DNA of 59,027 nucleotides from Oscillospiraceae bacterium. GTDB taxonomy: Bacteria; Bacillota; Clostridia; Oscillospirales; Oscillospiraceae. Of this stretch, positions 16,226 to 24,429 are shown one piece after another. Numbering within the stretch: the first letter of the stretch is position 1; each line of letters starts with the position of its first letter. A model generated the notes under the pieces. The model worked only from the letters and a program-made list of their open reading frames with translations. It had not been told where the DNA came from and did no database searches. The stretch lies in contig CACYXC010000008.1 of NCBI GenBank assembly GCA_902778285.1, forward strand, positions 1-59,027, given 5' to 3'. A program made the translations under genes and the position numbers.

Positions 16226-17779
16226 ATGCTTGAAACCTTAGGCCTGATGGGCGCAGGCTTTATAAACGCCCTCACTCCCATTAACCTGCTGATGATGGCC
16301 GGCGGCGTCGCGATGGGCATCATCATCGGCTGCATGCCCGGCCTTTCGGCGGCCATGGGCGTTGCGCTGATGCTGCCGCTGACCTTCACGATGAAGGCCG
16401 AGACCGGCCTGATCGTCCTCGGCGCCATCTACTGCGGCGCCATCTTCGGCGGCTCCATTTCCGCCATCCTGATCCATACGCCGGGCACGCCGGCCTCCGC
16501 CGCCACCGCCATCGAGGGCTACCAGATGACCCTGCGCGGCAAGGCGGGCAAGGCGCTCTTCACCGCCTGCTACGCCTCCTTCTGGGGCGGCCTTTTAAGC
16601 TGCATCTCCCTGTACTTCTTCGCCCCGCTGCTGGCCCAGCTGACGCTGAAGTTCCGCTCCGCCGAGTATTTCTGGCTGTCGATCTTCGGCCTGACCATCA
16701 TCGCGGGCGTCTCCGGCAAGTCGATCGTCAAGGGCCTGATCTCCGGCGCCTTCGGCCTGCTGCTGTCCACCATCGGCCTTGACCCGGTCACAGGCGCCAA
16801 GCGCGTCATGTTCGGCCAGGCCTACTTCGCCGAGGGCATCAACACCACCTGCGCCCTGATCGGTCTGTTCTCCATGTCCCAGGTCTTCATCCTGGCGGAG
16901 AAGAAGATCACCGCGCGCGCCCAGGCCACCAAGTTCACCGACAAGATGAGCCTGACCCGGGACGAGCGCAAGCTGATCCGCCCGACGATCGTCCGCTCCT
17001 GGCTGATCGGCAACATCATCGGCATCCTGCCCGGCGCCGGCGCCGCCATCGCCTGCTTCCTGGGCTACAACACCTCCAAGCAGTTCTCCAAGCACAAGGA
17101 GATGTTCGGCAAGGGCTCCATCGAGGGCGTGGCCGGCTCCGAGGCGGCCAACAACGCCGTCACCGGCGGCTCCCTGATCCCGACCCTGACCCTGGGCATC
17201 CCGGGCGAGTCCGTCACGGCGGTGCTGATGGGCGGCCTGGTCATCCAGGGCCTCGCCCCGGGACCCGAGCTCTTCGGCAAGTACGCGCCCATGACCTACA
17301 CCTTCTTCGCGGGCTTCGTGCTGGTGCAGTTCTTCATGCTGGGCATCGGCCTGCTGGGCTGCCGCGGCTTCGCGCAGATCTCCCGCCTGTCCGACGCGAT
17401 CCTGATCCCCTGCGTGACGGTGCTGTGCTGCGTGGGCTCCTACGCGATCCACAAGAACATTCTCGACATCGTGGTCATGATGACCTTCGGCGTCATCGGC
17501 TACCTGATGCGCAAGTTCGACCTGAACACCGCCGCCGTCGTGCTGGCGCTGATCCTCGGGCCCATCGGCGAGAAGGGCCTGCGCAACGCCCTCAAGTCCT
17601 CCGGCGGCAACCCCGCCATCCTGTTCTCCTCCGTCGTGTGCTGGGTCCTGATCGGCCTGTGCATCGTCGGCATCCTCTCCCCCATCTTCATGGCGAAGCT
17701 GGAGGCGAAGGCCGAGAAGGAGGCAGTCGCCGGAACCGAAGAGGACGTGGAGAAGCTGACCGAGGAAGACTCCGTCTGA
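16226..17779 (+). CDS. tctA: Tripartite tricarboxylate transporter large permease
   Basis: A 517-residue polytopic membrane protein. Family signatures are GIIIGCMPGLSAAMGVAL, IYCGAIFGGSISAILIHTPG and GSLIPTLTLGIPGESVTAVL. It forms the cation-coupled translocation channel for the TctC-bound substrate. AAAGGAGG lies upstream of the ATG, 15 bp after tctB. The C-terminal tail is unusually acidic. It ends the operon, followed by a GC hairpin and two tandem structured repeats. Confidence 0.95.
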   Translation: MLETLGLMGAGFINALTPINLLMMAGGVAMGIIIGCMPGLSAAMGVALMLPLTFTMKAETGLIVLGAIYCGAIFGGSISAILIHTPGTPASAATAIEGYQMTLRGKAGKALFTACYASFWGGLLSCISLYFFAPLLAQLTLKFRSAEYFWLSIFGLTIIAGVSGKSIVKGLISGAFGLLLSTIGLDPVTGAKRVMFGQAYFAEGINTTCALIGLFSMSQVFILAEKKITARAQATKFTDKMSLTRDERKLIRPTIVRSWLIGNIIGILPGAGAAIACFLGYNTSKQFSKHKEMFGKGSIEGVAGSEAANNAVTGGSLIPTLTLGIPGESVTAVLMGGLVIQGLAPGPELFGKYAPMTYTFFAGFVLVQFFMLGIGLLGCRGFAQISRLSDAILIPCVTVLCCVGSYAIHKNILDIVVMMTFGVIGYLMRKFDLNTAAVVLALILGPIGEKGLRNALKSSGGNPAILFSSVVCWVLIGLCIVGILSPIFMAKLEAKAEKEAVAGTEEDVEKLTEEDSV

Positions 17780-17801
17780 TCTCCGCCCCCATATGCCCCA
17801 A

Positions 17802-17827
17802 CGCCCCGCTGCAAAGCGGGGCGTTTT
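17802..17827 (+). terminator. tctA terminator and left bracket of repeat B
   Basis: An 8-bp GC stem (CGCCCCGC with GCGGGGCG) around TGCAAA, followed by TTTT. The same stem recurs at 17995, 18189 and 18378. Confidence 0.88.
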
Positions 17828-17994
17828 CCAAGCCGTCGACAAAGTGTCGACAGCTTGAAAAGCGAAAATGGGAGCGTCTGGAAAAGCGCCCATTTTCGCA
17901 TGGATTGAACGTGAAGAGGGGCATACCCTCCCCTCTTCACAATCACCCCATGCGTCTCCAACCTTGTCCGCACAGGTTTGCCGACAGTCAGAAA
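17824..17994 (+). repeat. Structured intergenic repeat, copy B
   Basis: Same layout as copy A: H1 17824-17861 (GTCGACA/TGTCGAC core), H2 17862-17899 with arms GCGAAAATGGG and CCCATTTTCGC, H3 17911-17940 with GTGAAGAGGGG and CCCCTCTTCAC, and a tail with the small hairpin AACCTTGT/ACAGGTT. H2 and H3 arms differ from copy A, yet pairing is kept. Confidence 0.88.
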
Positions 17995-18017
17995 CGCCCC
18001 GCGGTATCCGCGGGGCG
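17995..18017 (+). terminator. Second copy of the tctA terminator stem
   Basis: CGCCCCGC with GCGGGGCG around GGTATCC, followed by TTTTCC. It lies exactly between structured repeats B and C. Confidence 0.85.
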
Positions 18018-18188
18018 TTTTCCAAGCCGTCGACAAAGTGTCGACAGCTTGAAAATCAAAAAATGAGAACTCCCCAAAAAGTTCTCATTTTTGAGTATAT
18101 CAATCGCGAGAGGGAATAACCAATCCCCTCTCGCGCTCTCCCCATGCGTCTCCAACCTTGTCCGCACAGGTTTGCCGACAGTCAGAAA
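18018..18188 (+). repeat. Structured intergenic repeat, copy C
   Basis: In tandem with copy B. H1 and the tail are nearly identical to B. H2 (about 18058-18094) carries different arms (ATGAGAACT and AGTTCTCAT). H3 (18106-18134) is the same as in copy A rather than copy B. Confidence 0.88.
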
Positions 18189-18211
18189 CGCCCCGCAGTA
18201 TCCGCGGGGCG
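18189..18211 (+). terminator. Third copy of the tctA terminator stem
   Basis: CGCCCCGC with GCGGGGCG around AGTATCC, followed by TTTCC, immediately after repeat C. Confidence 0.8.
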
Positions 18212-18239
18212 TTTCCGTTTGTCGGCAAAGCGCGCTTCT

Positions 18240-18337
18240 GTCATCCTGAGCGGAGCGAAGCGGAGTCGAAGGATCTCAAAAACTTCGTCACCTGAGCAGT
18301 TAATGAGATCCTTCGTCACTTCGTTCCTCAGGATGAC
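18240..18337. repeat. GTCATCCTGAG inverted-end repeat (copy 1)
   Basis: Begins GTCATCCTGAG and ends CTCAGGATGAC, with AAGGATCT and AGATCCTT inside. A second, shorter copy is at 54565-54640. This type of element is widespread in Firmicutes intergenic DNA; no function is established that I can cite. Confidence 0.8.
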
Positions 18338-18377
18338 AGCGCTGTTGTTGATTGAGCAGACTTTGTCGACAGCTTGC

Positions 18378-18403
18378 CGCCCCGCCGCAAAGCGGGGCGT
18401 TTT
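18378..18403 (+). terminator. Fourth copy of the tctA terminator stem
   Basis: CGCCCCGC with GCGGGGCG around CGCAAA, followed by TTTTCC. Its loop matches the first copy (17802) rather than the second and third, so these two bracket the whole repeat cluster. Confidence 0.82.
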
Positions 18404-18433
18404 CCTTTGCGCGTGCATGGACCACGCTTTTTG

Positions 18434-18462
18434 TTGACTTCAAGGCGCGGCTATCGTAAAAT
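18434..18462 (+). promoter_or_regulatory. Sigma-A promoter of the polyphosphate operon
   Basis: TTGACT (18434-18439) and TAAAAT (18457-18462), 17 bp apart, leaving a leader of about 85 bases before the first gene. Confidence 0.72.
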
Positions 18463-18553
18463 AAAAGTTACGATATTGGAAGTGTTTTCGGCTTTTCCTT
18501 CGGCGGGAGGCGCTTTCAAGCGCGGAAAAACAAACGGGAAAGGACGGATCTGC

Positions 18554-20032
18554 ATGTCGAAGGAGGACAAAGAGACCAAACGGGAGGAAAAAGCCCGGCA
18601 GAAGGCGGAGCTCAAGGCGCTGCGCGAAAAGCTGATGGGCCAGCAGCAAGAGATCCGGGCCAAGGGCCTGCCGATCATCGTGCTGGTGGAGGGCTGGGCG
18701 ACCGCCGGCAAGGGCAGCCTCATCAACGAGCTCATCAGTGAGCTCGACCCGCGCTTTTACAACGTCACCACACACAGGATCGACCCGGAAGCGGAGTCGC
18801 GCTATCCCTTCCTTTACCCCTACGCCAGGGCCATCCCGGAAAACGGCAAGATCATGATCTACGACGCCGGCTGGATGGAGGACTGCGTGCGCAAGCTGAT
18901 GCGGCGCGAGATCACAAAGGACGAGTACAAGAACCGCGTGCGCGCGGTCAATGAGTTCGAGCGGCAGCTGCGCGACGGCGGCTACCTGATCCTCAAGCTC
19001 TTCCTCGACATCGATCAGGACGAGCAGCGTAAGCGCATCCGCGCATTCCGGGAAAACTTCGAGACCGAGTGGCGCGTGTCGGCGGATGATCTCTGGCAGC
19101 ACAGGGAGTATAAGCTGTTTCGCGAGACCTACGAGGCCTTCATGGACAAGACCGGCAAGCTCATCCCCTGGCACGTGCTGGACGGCGGGAAGAAGACCGC
19201 CTCGGCCTGTGAGGCGCTGTGCCTGCTGACGGACATGATCGACAAAGCGCTGGAGAAGGGCCGCTACGTGGGCAAGCCCTTTGAGGAGGACTTCCCGCTG
19301 CGCAAGATGCCGAAGCTCGCCGCGGTGGACCTCTCCCCGGCGCTGACGGACGAGGAGTACCGCGAGCAGCTCAAGAAGCTGCAGAAGCGCCTGGGCGAGC
19401 TGCACAACGTCATTTACCGCAAGAAGATCCCGGTCATCCTCTGCTACGAGGGCTGGGACGCCGCCGGCAAGGGCGGCAACATCCGCCGCATCGCCCGCCC
19501 GCTGGACCCGCGCGGCTTCGACGTCAAGCCTATCGCCTCGCCCGAGCCGCACGAGCTGGCGCGCCAGTATCTGTGGCGCTTCTGGACGCGGCTTCCCCGC
19601 ACGGGCCATATCTGCATCTTCGACCGCACCTGGTACGGGCGCGTCATGGTGGAGCGGCTGGAGGGCTTCTGCTCGGAGGACGACTGGAAGCGCGCCTACA
19701 ACGAGATCAACGAATTCGAGCGCCAGCTCACCGACTGGGGCGCCGTGGTGCTGAAGTTCTGGATCCACATCGACCAGGACACCCAGCTCGCGCGCTTCAA
19801 CGACCGGCAGAACACCCCCGAGAAGCAGTGGAAGCTGACCGAGGAGGACTGGCGCAACCGCGAGAAATGGCCCCAGTACGAGGAGGCCATCGACGAGATG
19901 CTGCAGAAGACCAGCACCGAAAACGCCCCCTGGTTCATCATCGAGTCCAACGACAAGAAATATGCCCGCATCAAGACGCTGAACATCGTGATCGACGCGC
20001 TGGAAAAAGCGATCGAGGCGCGCCTGGCGTAA
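18554..20032 (+). CDS. pap: PPK2-family polyphosphate:AMP phosphotransferase (two-domain)
   Basis: A 492-residue protein with two tandem PPK2 domains. The first has Walker A EGWATAGKGS (about 47-56) but a divergent second motif, YDAGWMEDC. The C-terminal one has EGWDAAGKGG (about 299) and the intact FDRTWYGRV. Two-domain PPK2 enzymes (class II, Pap type) transfer phosphate from polyphosphate to AMP, giving ADP, and usually only the C-terminal half is active. The altered N-terminal motif fits that. AAAGGA lies about ten bases before the ATG. It is first in an operon with ppk1 (13-bp gap), so the pair can make and spend polyphosphate. Confidence 0.9.
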   Translation: MSKEDKETKREEKARQKAELKALREKLMGQQQEIRAKGLPIIVLVEGWATAGKGSLINELISELDPRFYNVTTHRIDPEAESRYPFLYPYARAIPENGKIMIYDAGWMEDCVRKLMRREITKDEYKNRVRAVNEFERQLRDGGYLILKLFLDIDQDEQRKRIRAFRENFETEWRVSADDLWQHREYKLFRETYEAFMDKTGKLIPWHVLDGGKKTASACEALCLLTDMIDKALEKGRYVGKPFEEDFPLRKMPKLAAVDLSPALTDEEYREQLKKLQKRLGELHNVIYRKKIPVILCYEGWDAAGKGGNIRRIARPLDPRGFDVKPIASPEPHELARQYLWRFWTRLPRTGHICIFDRTWYGRVMVERLEGFCSEDDWKRAYNEINEFERQLTDWGAVVLKFWIHIDQDTQLARFNDRQNTPEKQWKLTEEDWRNREKWPQYEEAIDEMLQKTSTENAPWFIIESNDKKYARIKTLNIVIDALEKAIEARLA

Positions 20033-20045
20033 GAAAGAGACTGTC

Positions 20046-22214
20046 ATGGCAACGAAAGAGAAAAAAAGCGAAAGCGAGAAACCGGCCGCGCCGGAGAGCA
20101 TCTTCCTTAACCGCGAGCTGAGCTGGCTGGCCTTCAACCTGCGCGTACTGCAGGAGGCCGCCGACCCCGCCGTCCCCCTGCTGGAGCGGCTGAAGTTTTT
20201 GATGATCTACCAGTCCAATCTGGAAGAGTTCTACCGCGTGCGCATCGGCATCATGACCCACCGGCTCCTGCTGACGCCGGACAAGGCCGATCCGCTCTCC
20301 GGCATGCTGCCGGATGCGACGATCAACGAGGTGCTGCGCGTCACGCGGGAGCAGCAGGCCCTGATGGAGAGCATCTGGAAGGGCATCCGGGAGGAGCTGC
20401 GCGAAAACGGCGTGGACGTGCTGGACTTCAAAAAAGTCAGCAAGGTGGACGGGCTGATGAGCAAGAAGCTCTTCGGCGACATCCGCGGCATGCTGGATCC
20501 CCGCGTGATCGACATCAACGATGGCCTGCCCTTCCTGTGGAGCGGGGAGACCTATGTGATCGCCTTCCTGGGCCGGGGCACGGAGCAGAAGCTCTGCATC
20601 CTGCCGCTGAGCCGGGTGCCCTCCTATCTGAGCTTCGAGATCGACGGCTGCCAGAAGATCGTGCTGACCGCCCAGCTTGTACGGCATTTCCTGCCGCTGC
20701 TCCTGAAAAAGGAGAACATCCTGCAGTCCGCCGTCATCGAGGTCACCCGCAATGCGGACGTGTTCCTCTCCGACGTGCAGGAACACGCGGACGACGATCT
20801 GCGGCAGAAGGTCTCCACCATGCTCACCAAGCGCAAGCGGGAGATGCCCGTGCGCGTGCGCATCTACGGCAAGCTCTCGGATCCGGCGAAGGCGCTGCTG
20901 GTCAAGAAGCTGCGCGTGCCGGAGAGCCGGGTCTTCACCCAGAACGTGCCCTTCGACCTGTCCTTCCGCTCCTGTATCGGCGGGCCGGAGAGCTTCCGCT
21001 ACGAGGAGCGCAGGCCCGCGAGGGATATCGGGCTGAAAAAGGGCGAATATTTCTCCTATATCGAAAAGCACGACCTGCTGATGAGCTTCCCCTTCCAGAG
21101 CATGATGCCCTTCGTGGACCTCATCTACGAGGCGGCGGACGACCCGGAGGTCCTGAGCATCAAGATCACGCTCTACCGCATGTCCGGCAGCAGCAAGATC
21201 GCGGCCGCGCTGGCCTATGCCGCCGACAAAGGGAAGGACGTGCTGTGTCTTCTCGAACTGCGCGCACGCTTTGACGAGCAGAACAACATCGACTACTCCG
21301 AGATGCTGGAGGACGCGGGCTGCCGCGTGATCTACGGCCTGCCGGAGCACAAGGTGCACAGCAAGCTCTGCGTCATCACCCGCCAGCACGGCGGCAACTT
21401 CACCCGCATCACCCAGGTCGGCACCGGCAACTACAACGAGGTCACCGGCGAGCAGTATACCGACCTGTCCCTCATCACCGCCCGCGAAGACGCGGGACTG
21501 GACGCGGAGGCCGCCTTCGCCGCCCTCCTCAACGGGGAGCTTCCGCCCGAGGCGAAGAGCCTCTGGATCGCGCCGCTGAGCTTCAAGAGCCGCGTGATGG
21601 AGATGCTGGACCGGGAGATCGCCAAGGGGGAGAACGGCCGCGTCGCCATCAAGGTCAACGCCCTCAACAATATGGAAATGATGGAGAAGCTCATCGAGTG
21701 CTCCCAGGCGGGGGTAAAGGTGGAGCTCTTCATCCGCGGCATCTGCTCCCTGCGTCCGGGCGTCCCCGGCATGACGGAGAACATCACGGTGCAGAGCGTG
21801 GTCGGCCGCTGGCTGGAGCACTCGCGCATCTACAGCTTCGGCGAGGGGGAGGAGCAGCGGATCTTCATCGGCTCCGGCGACCTGCTCAACCGCAACGTGG
21901 AGCGGCGCGTGGAGGCCTTCATCGAGGCCGTCACGCCCGACACCCGCGAGCAGCTCAACCGCGTGCTCGACGCGCTGCGCGAGGACCGGGAGAAGTCCCG
22001 CCGCATGCTGCCCGACGGCAGCTACGTCCGCGACGAGGGCGGCGAGGGCACGTCCTCCCAGGAGGCGCTCTACCGCTATTTCAGCGCCCGCAGGGTCTCG
22101 GCGAACGAGCCCGAAGCGGAGATCGAAGAGCAGGAGACCGAGGCGCCTGAGAACACAGAGCGCGCCGCGCAGCCCGGCGGCATTCGCGGCTGGCTGAGAA
22201 GTATTTTTCATTAA
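20046..22214 (+). CDS. ppk1: Polyphosphate kinase 1
   Basis: A 722-residue PPK1. The N-terminal domain starts FLNRELSWLAFNLRVLQEA, the head-domain residues follow, and the two phospholipase-D-like domains carry the catalytic His regions HKVHSKLCVI (about 435-444) and EHSRIYSFG (about 592-600). VGTGNYNEVTGEQYTDLSLI is also characteristic. It reversibly polymerises the gamma-phosphate of ATP into polyphosphate. The acidic, Pro-rich C-terminal extension (about 675-722) is longer than I would expect. It is 13 bp downstream of the PPK2-type gene and 21 bp upstream of a ROK kinase gene. Confidence 0.96.
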   Translation: MATKEKKSESEKPAAPESIFLNRELSWLAFNLRVLQEAADPAVPLLERLKFLMIYQSNLEEFYRVRIGIMTHRLLLTPDKADPLSGMLPDATINEVLRVTREQQALMESIWKGIREELRENGVDVLDFKKVSKVDGLMSKKLFGDIRGMLDPRVIDINDGLPFLWSGETYVIAFLGRGTEQKLCILPLSRVPSYLSFEIDGCQKIVLTAQLVRHFLPLLLKKENILQSAVIEVTRNADVFLSDVQEHADDDLRQKVSTMLTKRKREMPVRVRIYGKLSDPAKALLVKKLRVPESRVFTQNVPFDLSFRSCIGGPESFRYEERRPARDIGLKKGEYFSYIEKHDLLMSFPFQSMMPFVDLIYEAADDPEVLSIKITLYRMSGSSKIAAALAYAADKGKDVLCLLELRARFDEQNNIDYSEMLEDAGCRVIYGLPEHKVHSKLCVITRQHGGNFTRITQVGTGNYNEVTGEQYTDLSLITAREDAGLDAEAAFAALLNGELPPEAKSLWIAPLSFKSRVMEMLDREIAKGENGRVAIKVNALNNMEMMEKLIECSQAGVKVELFIRGICSLRPGVPGMTENITVQSVVGRWLEHSRIYSFGEGEEQRIFIGSGDLLNRNVERRVEAFIEAVTPDTREQLNRVLDALREDREKSRRMLPDGSYVRDEGGEGTSSQEALYRYFSARRVSANEPEAEIEEQETEAPENTERAAQPGGIRGWLRSIFH

Positions 22215-22235
22215 ACGATAAAGGAGGCTCCCGGC

Positions 22236-23195
22236 ATGCCCGAAAGCTACAACATCTGTCTGGACGTGGGCGGCACCAAGGTGCTCGGCGCGATCTTCAA
22301 CGAGAAGGACGAGATCATCTACCGCCTGAAAAAGCGCTCCAAGAGCGGCGGCGAAGGCACCGCCGACGTGGAAAAGGTCATCATCGACGTGGTCGAGGAG
22401 ATGATCGCGGAATCCGGCATCGACCGCAAAAAGCTCAACGCCATCGCCTCCTGCGCCCCCGGCGTCATCGACCAGGACACGGGCGTGGTGCTCTTTACGC
22501 CGAACCTGCCCTGGCGCAACTACGACCTGGCCGGGGCCATGCGCAAGAAATTCGGCGTGCCCTTTTATGTGGGCAACGACGTGAACCTCGGCGTGCTGGG
22601 CGAGTATCAATACGGCGCCGCCAGAGGCTACAAAAACGTGGTCGGCTTCTTCGTGGGCACCGGCATGGGCGGCGGCCTGATCCTCAACGGCGAGCTCTAC
22701 ACCGGCCACCAGTTCAAGGCCGCCGAATACGGCCACATGATCCTCGACCCGGAGGGCCCGCTGTGTAACTGCGGGCAGCGCGGCTGCCTGGAGGCCTTCT
22801 CCAGCAAGCAGGGCATGACGGCCTACATCCGCCAGCAGCTCTCCCGCGGACGCGAGAGCATGATGGCGGAGGCCGTGCAGGAGGGCGTCTTCCGCTCCAA
22901 GAAGCTGAAAAAGGCCCTCGCCGCCGGCGATGAAGTGGCCATGGAGGCCGTGGACCGCGCCTGCCACTATCTGGCCATCGCCACCGGCAACATGATCAAC
23001 ACCTTCTCCCCGGACCTGGTGCTCTACGGCGGCGGCGTGATCGAGGCCGTGGGCGAGATCTTCCTGGAGAAGGTGCTCAAAGAGGTGGACCGCTACTGCA
23101 TGACCGCCATCCGCCCGACGGTGGACATCAAGATCGCCGAGCTCGGCGACGACTCCATCCTCTACGGCGACCTGGCGCTGATCAAGGGACTGTAA
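22236..23195 (+). CDS. ROK-family sugar kinase
   Basis: A 319-residue ROK protein. The N-terminal phosphate loop is CLDVGGTKVLGAIF, the second ATP motif is FFVGTGMGGGLILNGELYTG, and the zinc motif CNCGQRGCLEA lies near residue 178. Members phosphorylate glucose or other hexoses. No N-terminal HTH is present, so it is a kinase rather than a NagC-type repressor. Its place behind pap and ppk1 raises the possibility of polyphosphate as phosphoryl donor, since polyphosphate glucokinases are ROK proteins, but I cannot see a decisive donor-specificity motif. AAAGGAGG precedes the ATG. Confidence 0.9.
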   Translation: MPESYNICLDVGGTKVLGAIFNEKDEIIYRLKKRSKSGGEGTADVEKVIIDVVEEMIAESGIDRKKLNAIASCAPGVIDQDTGVVLFTPNLPWRNYDLAGAMRKKFGVPFYVGNDVNLGVLGEYQYGAARGYKNVVGFFVGTGMGGGLILNGELYTGHQFKAAEYGHMILDPEGPLCNCGQRGCLEAFSSKQGMTAYIRQQLSRGRESMMAEAVQEGVFRSKKLKKALAAGDEVAMEAVDRACHYLAIATGNMINTFSPDLVLYGGGVIEAVGEIFLEKVLKEVDRYCMTAIRPTVDIKIAELGDDSILYGDLALIKGL

Positions 23196-23209
23196 GCGGG
23201 CGCTGCGGC

Positions 23210-23278
23210 GTAGGGCCGACCATTGGTCGGCCGCGTGCGAGAGGAAGGCAGCAACGGACGAGCGATGCTCGTCCCTAC
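23210..23278. repeat. GACCATTGGTC palindromic repeat (copy 1)
   Basis: Outer ends GTAGGG and CCCTAC enclose CGACCATTGGTCGG and CGAGCGATGCTCG. A shorter version with changed but complementary ends (GTAGCGCCGA and TCGGCGCTAC) is at 42433-42487. Confidence 0.75.
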
Positions 23279-23293
23279 GTCCGTCTTCCTAAG

Positions 23294-23350
23294 GACGGCG
23301 GCCCCTTGCCTAAAGGGGGCTGGCTGGCCGCAGGCCAGACTGGGGGATAC
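23294..23350 (+). repeat. CCTTGCCTAAAGGGGG repeat
   Basis: Matches the complement of 196-250: the palindrome CCCCTTGCCTAAAGGGGG, then GCTGGCTGGCCGCAGGCC and ACTGGGGGATAC. It lies just upstream of the moaA ribosome-binding site. Confidence 0.75.
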
Positions 23351-23374
23351 AGATTGAAAGGAGAGGCAAAAGAA

Positions 23375-24328
23375 ATGGTAGACAATTACGGACGCAGCAT
23401 CACCTATCTGCGCCTTTCCGTGACGGAGCTGTGCAACCTGCGCTGCCGCTACTGCATGCCCGAGGACGGCGTGTGCAAAAAGCGGCACGAGGAGATGCTG
23501 ACGCAGGAGGAGATGCTGACGGCGATCCGCGCGGCGGCCTCGCTCGGCGTCACGAAGCTCCGCATCACCGGCGGCGAGCCGCTGGTCAAGCCCAACATCG
23601 TCGAGCTCTGCCGGGAGGCCGCGGCCACGCCCGGCATCGAGGAGCTCTGCCTGACCACGAACGGCACCCTGCTGCCGCGGCTGGCGGGCCCCCTGAAGGC
23701 GGCGGGCGTCCATCGGCTGAACATCAGCCTCGACACGCTCAACGCCGACAAGTACCGATTCATCACGCGCCGCGGCGAGCTGGAGCAGGCGATCGCGGGC
23801 ATCGAGGCGGCGCTGGACGCGGGCTTTGACAAGATCAAGCTCAACACCGTGCTCATCGGCGGCTTCAACGACGACGAGATCCCGGCGCTGGCCGATCTCA
23901 CCCGGCGCTGGCCGGTGGATCTGCGCTTTATCGAGCTCATGCCCATGTACGACAGCGGCGACTTCGGGCCCGAGGCCTTCCTGCCCTATACGGTCGTCAC
24001 CGAGCGCCTGCCGGAGCTCCAGAGCGTCGCGCAGGACGGCGGCGTGGCGAAGCTTTTCCGCCTGCCGGACGCGCAGGGCCGCATCGGGCTCATCAGCCCG
24101 GTCAGCGCGCACTTCTGCGCCGCGTGCAACCGCATCCGCCTGACGGCGGACGGCAGGCTCAAGCCCTGCCTCCACTCCGCCGACGAGATCTCCCTCAAGG
24201 GCCTTGACGAGGACGGCATGCGCGAGAAGATCCGTGAGGCCATCCTCTCCAAGCCCCAGTGGCACGGCGAGCTCAACTACTACGAGCGCAGCCGCGCCCA
24301 CCGCAACATGAACCAGATCGGCGGCTGA
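23375..24328 (+). CDS. moaA: GTP 3',8-cyclase MoaA
   Basis: A 317-residue radical-SAM enzyme for the first step of molybdenum cofactor synthesis, GTP to 3',8-cyclo-GTP. The N-terminal cluster motif is C20-x3-C24-x2-C27 in CNLRCRYC. The C-terminal second [4Fe-4S] motif is CAACNRIRLTADGRLKPC, and the protein ends in the family's Gly-Gly tail. The ATG at 23375 follows AAAGGAGAGG by eight bases; a longer upstream reading would run through repeat DNA and was rejected. No other moa or mod gene is in the window. Confidence 0.96.
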   Translation: MVDNYGRSITYLRLSVTELCNLRCRYCMPEDGVCKKRHEEMLTQEEMLTAIRAAASLGVTKLRITGGEPLVKPNIVELCREAAATPGIEELCLTTNGTLLPRLAGPLKAAGVHRLNISLDTLNADKYRFITRRGELEQAIAGIEAALDAGFDKIKLNTVLIGGFNDDEIPALADLTRRWPVDLRFIELMPMYDSGDFGPEAFLPYTVVTERLPELQSVAQDGGVAKLFRLPDAQGRIGLISPVSAHFCAACNRIRLTADGRLKPCLHSADEISLKGLDEDGMREKIREAILSKPQWHGELNYYERSRAHRNMNQIGG

Positions 24329-24375
24329 GGAGTTTTCAGTGTTCAGTTTTTAGTTTTCAGACGACGAAAGATCAG

Positions 24376-24414
24376 AAAACCGGCGCATACGCAGCAGCGT
24401 ATGCGCCGGTTTTT
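24376..24414. terminator. Bidirectional terminator between moaA and rarA
   Basis: A perfect 17-bp stem (AAAACCGGCGCATACGC and its complement) around AGCA, with T/A tracts on both sides, between convergent genes. Confidence 0.95.
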
Positions 24415-24429
24415 CTCAAAACGCAAAAC

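Larger units (their letters stand above)
17780..18553. other. 770-bp gene-free stretch with nested repeats
   Basis: No gene is seen. In order: terminator-type hairpin, repeat B, second hairpin, repeat C, third hairpin, a GTCATCCTGAG element (18240-18337), an isolated fragment matching the repeat's left end in inverse orientation (18356-18376), a fourth copy of the terminator stem (18378-18399) and the promoter of the polyphosphate operon. Confidence 0.8.

Noticed and set aside
17824-18188. Tandem repeats B and C as a CRISPR-like array
   Set aside because: Units are about 170 bp, contain internal hairpins and are separated by terminator stems, unlike CRISPR spacers.
19971-22967. Long minus-strand frame opposite ppk1 and the ROK kinase
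   Set aside because: The opposite strand encodes complete PPK1 and ROK proteins with all motifs; this frame has none.
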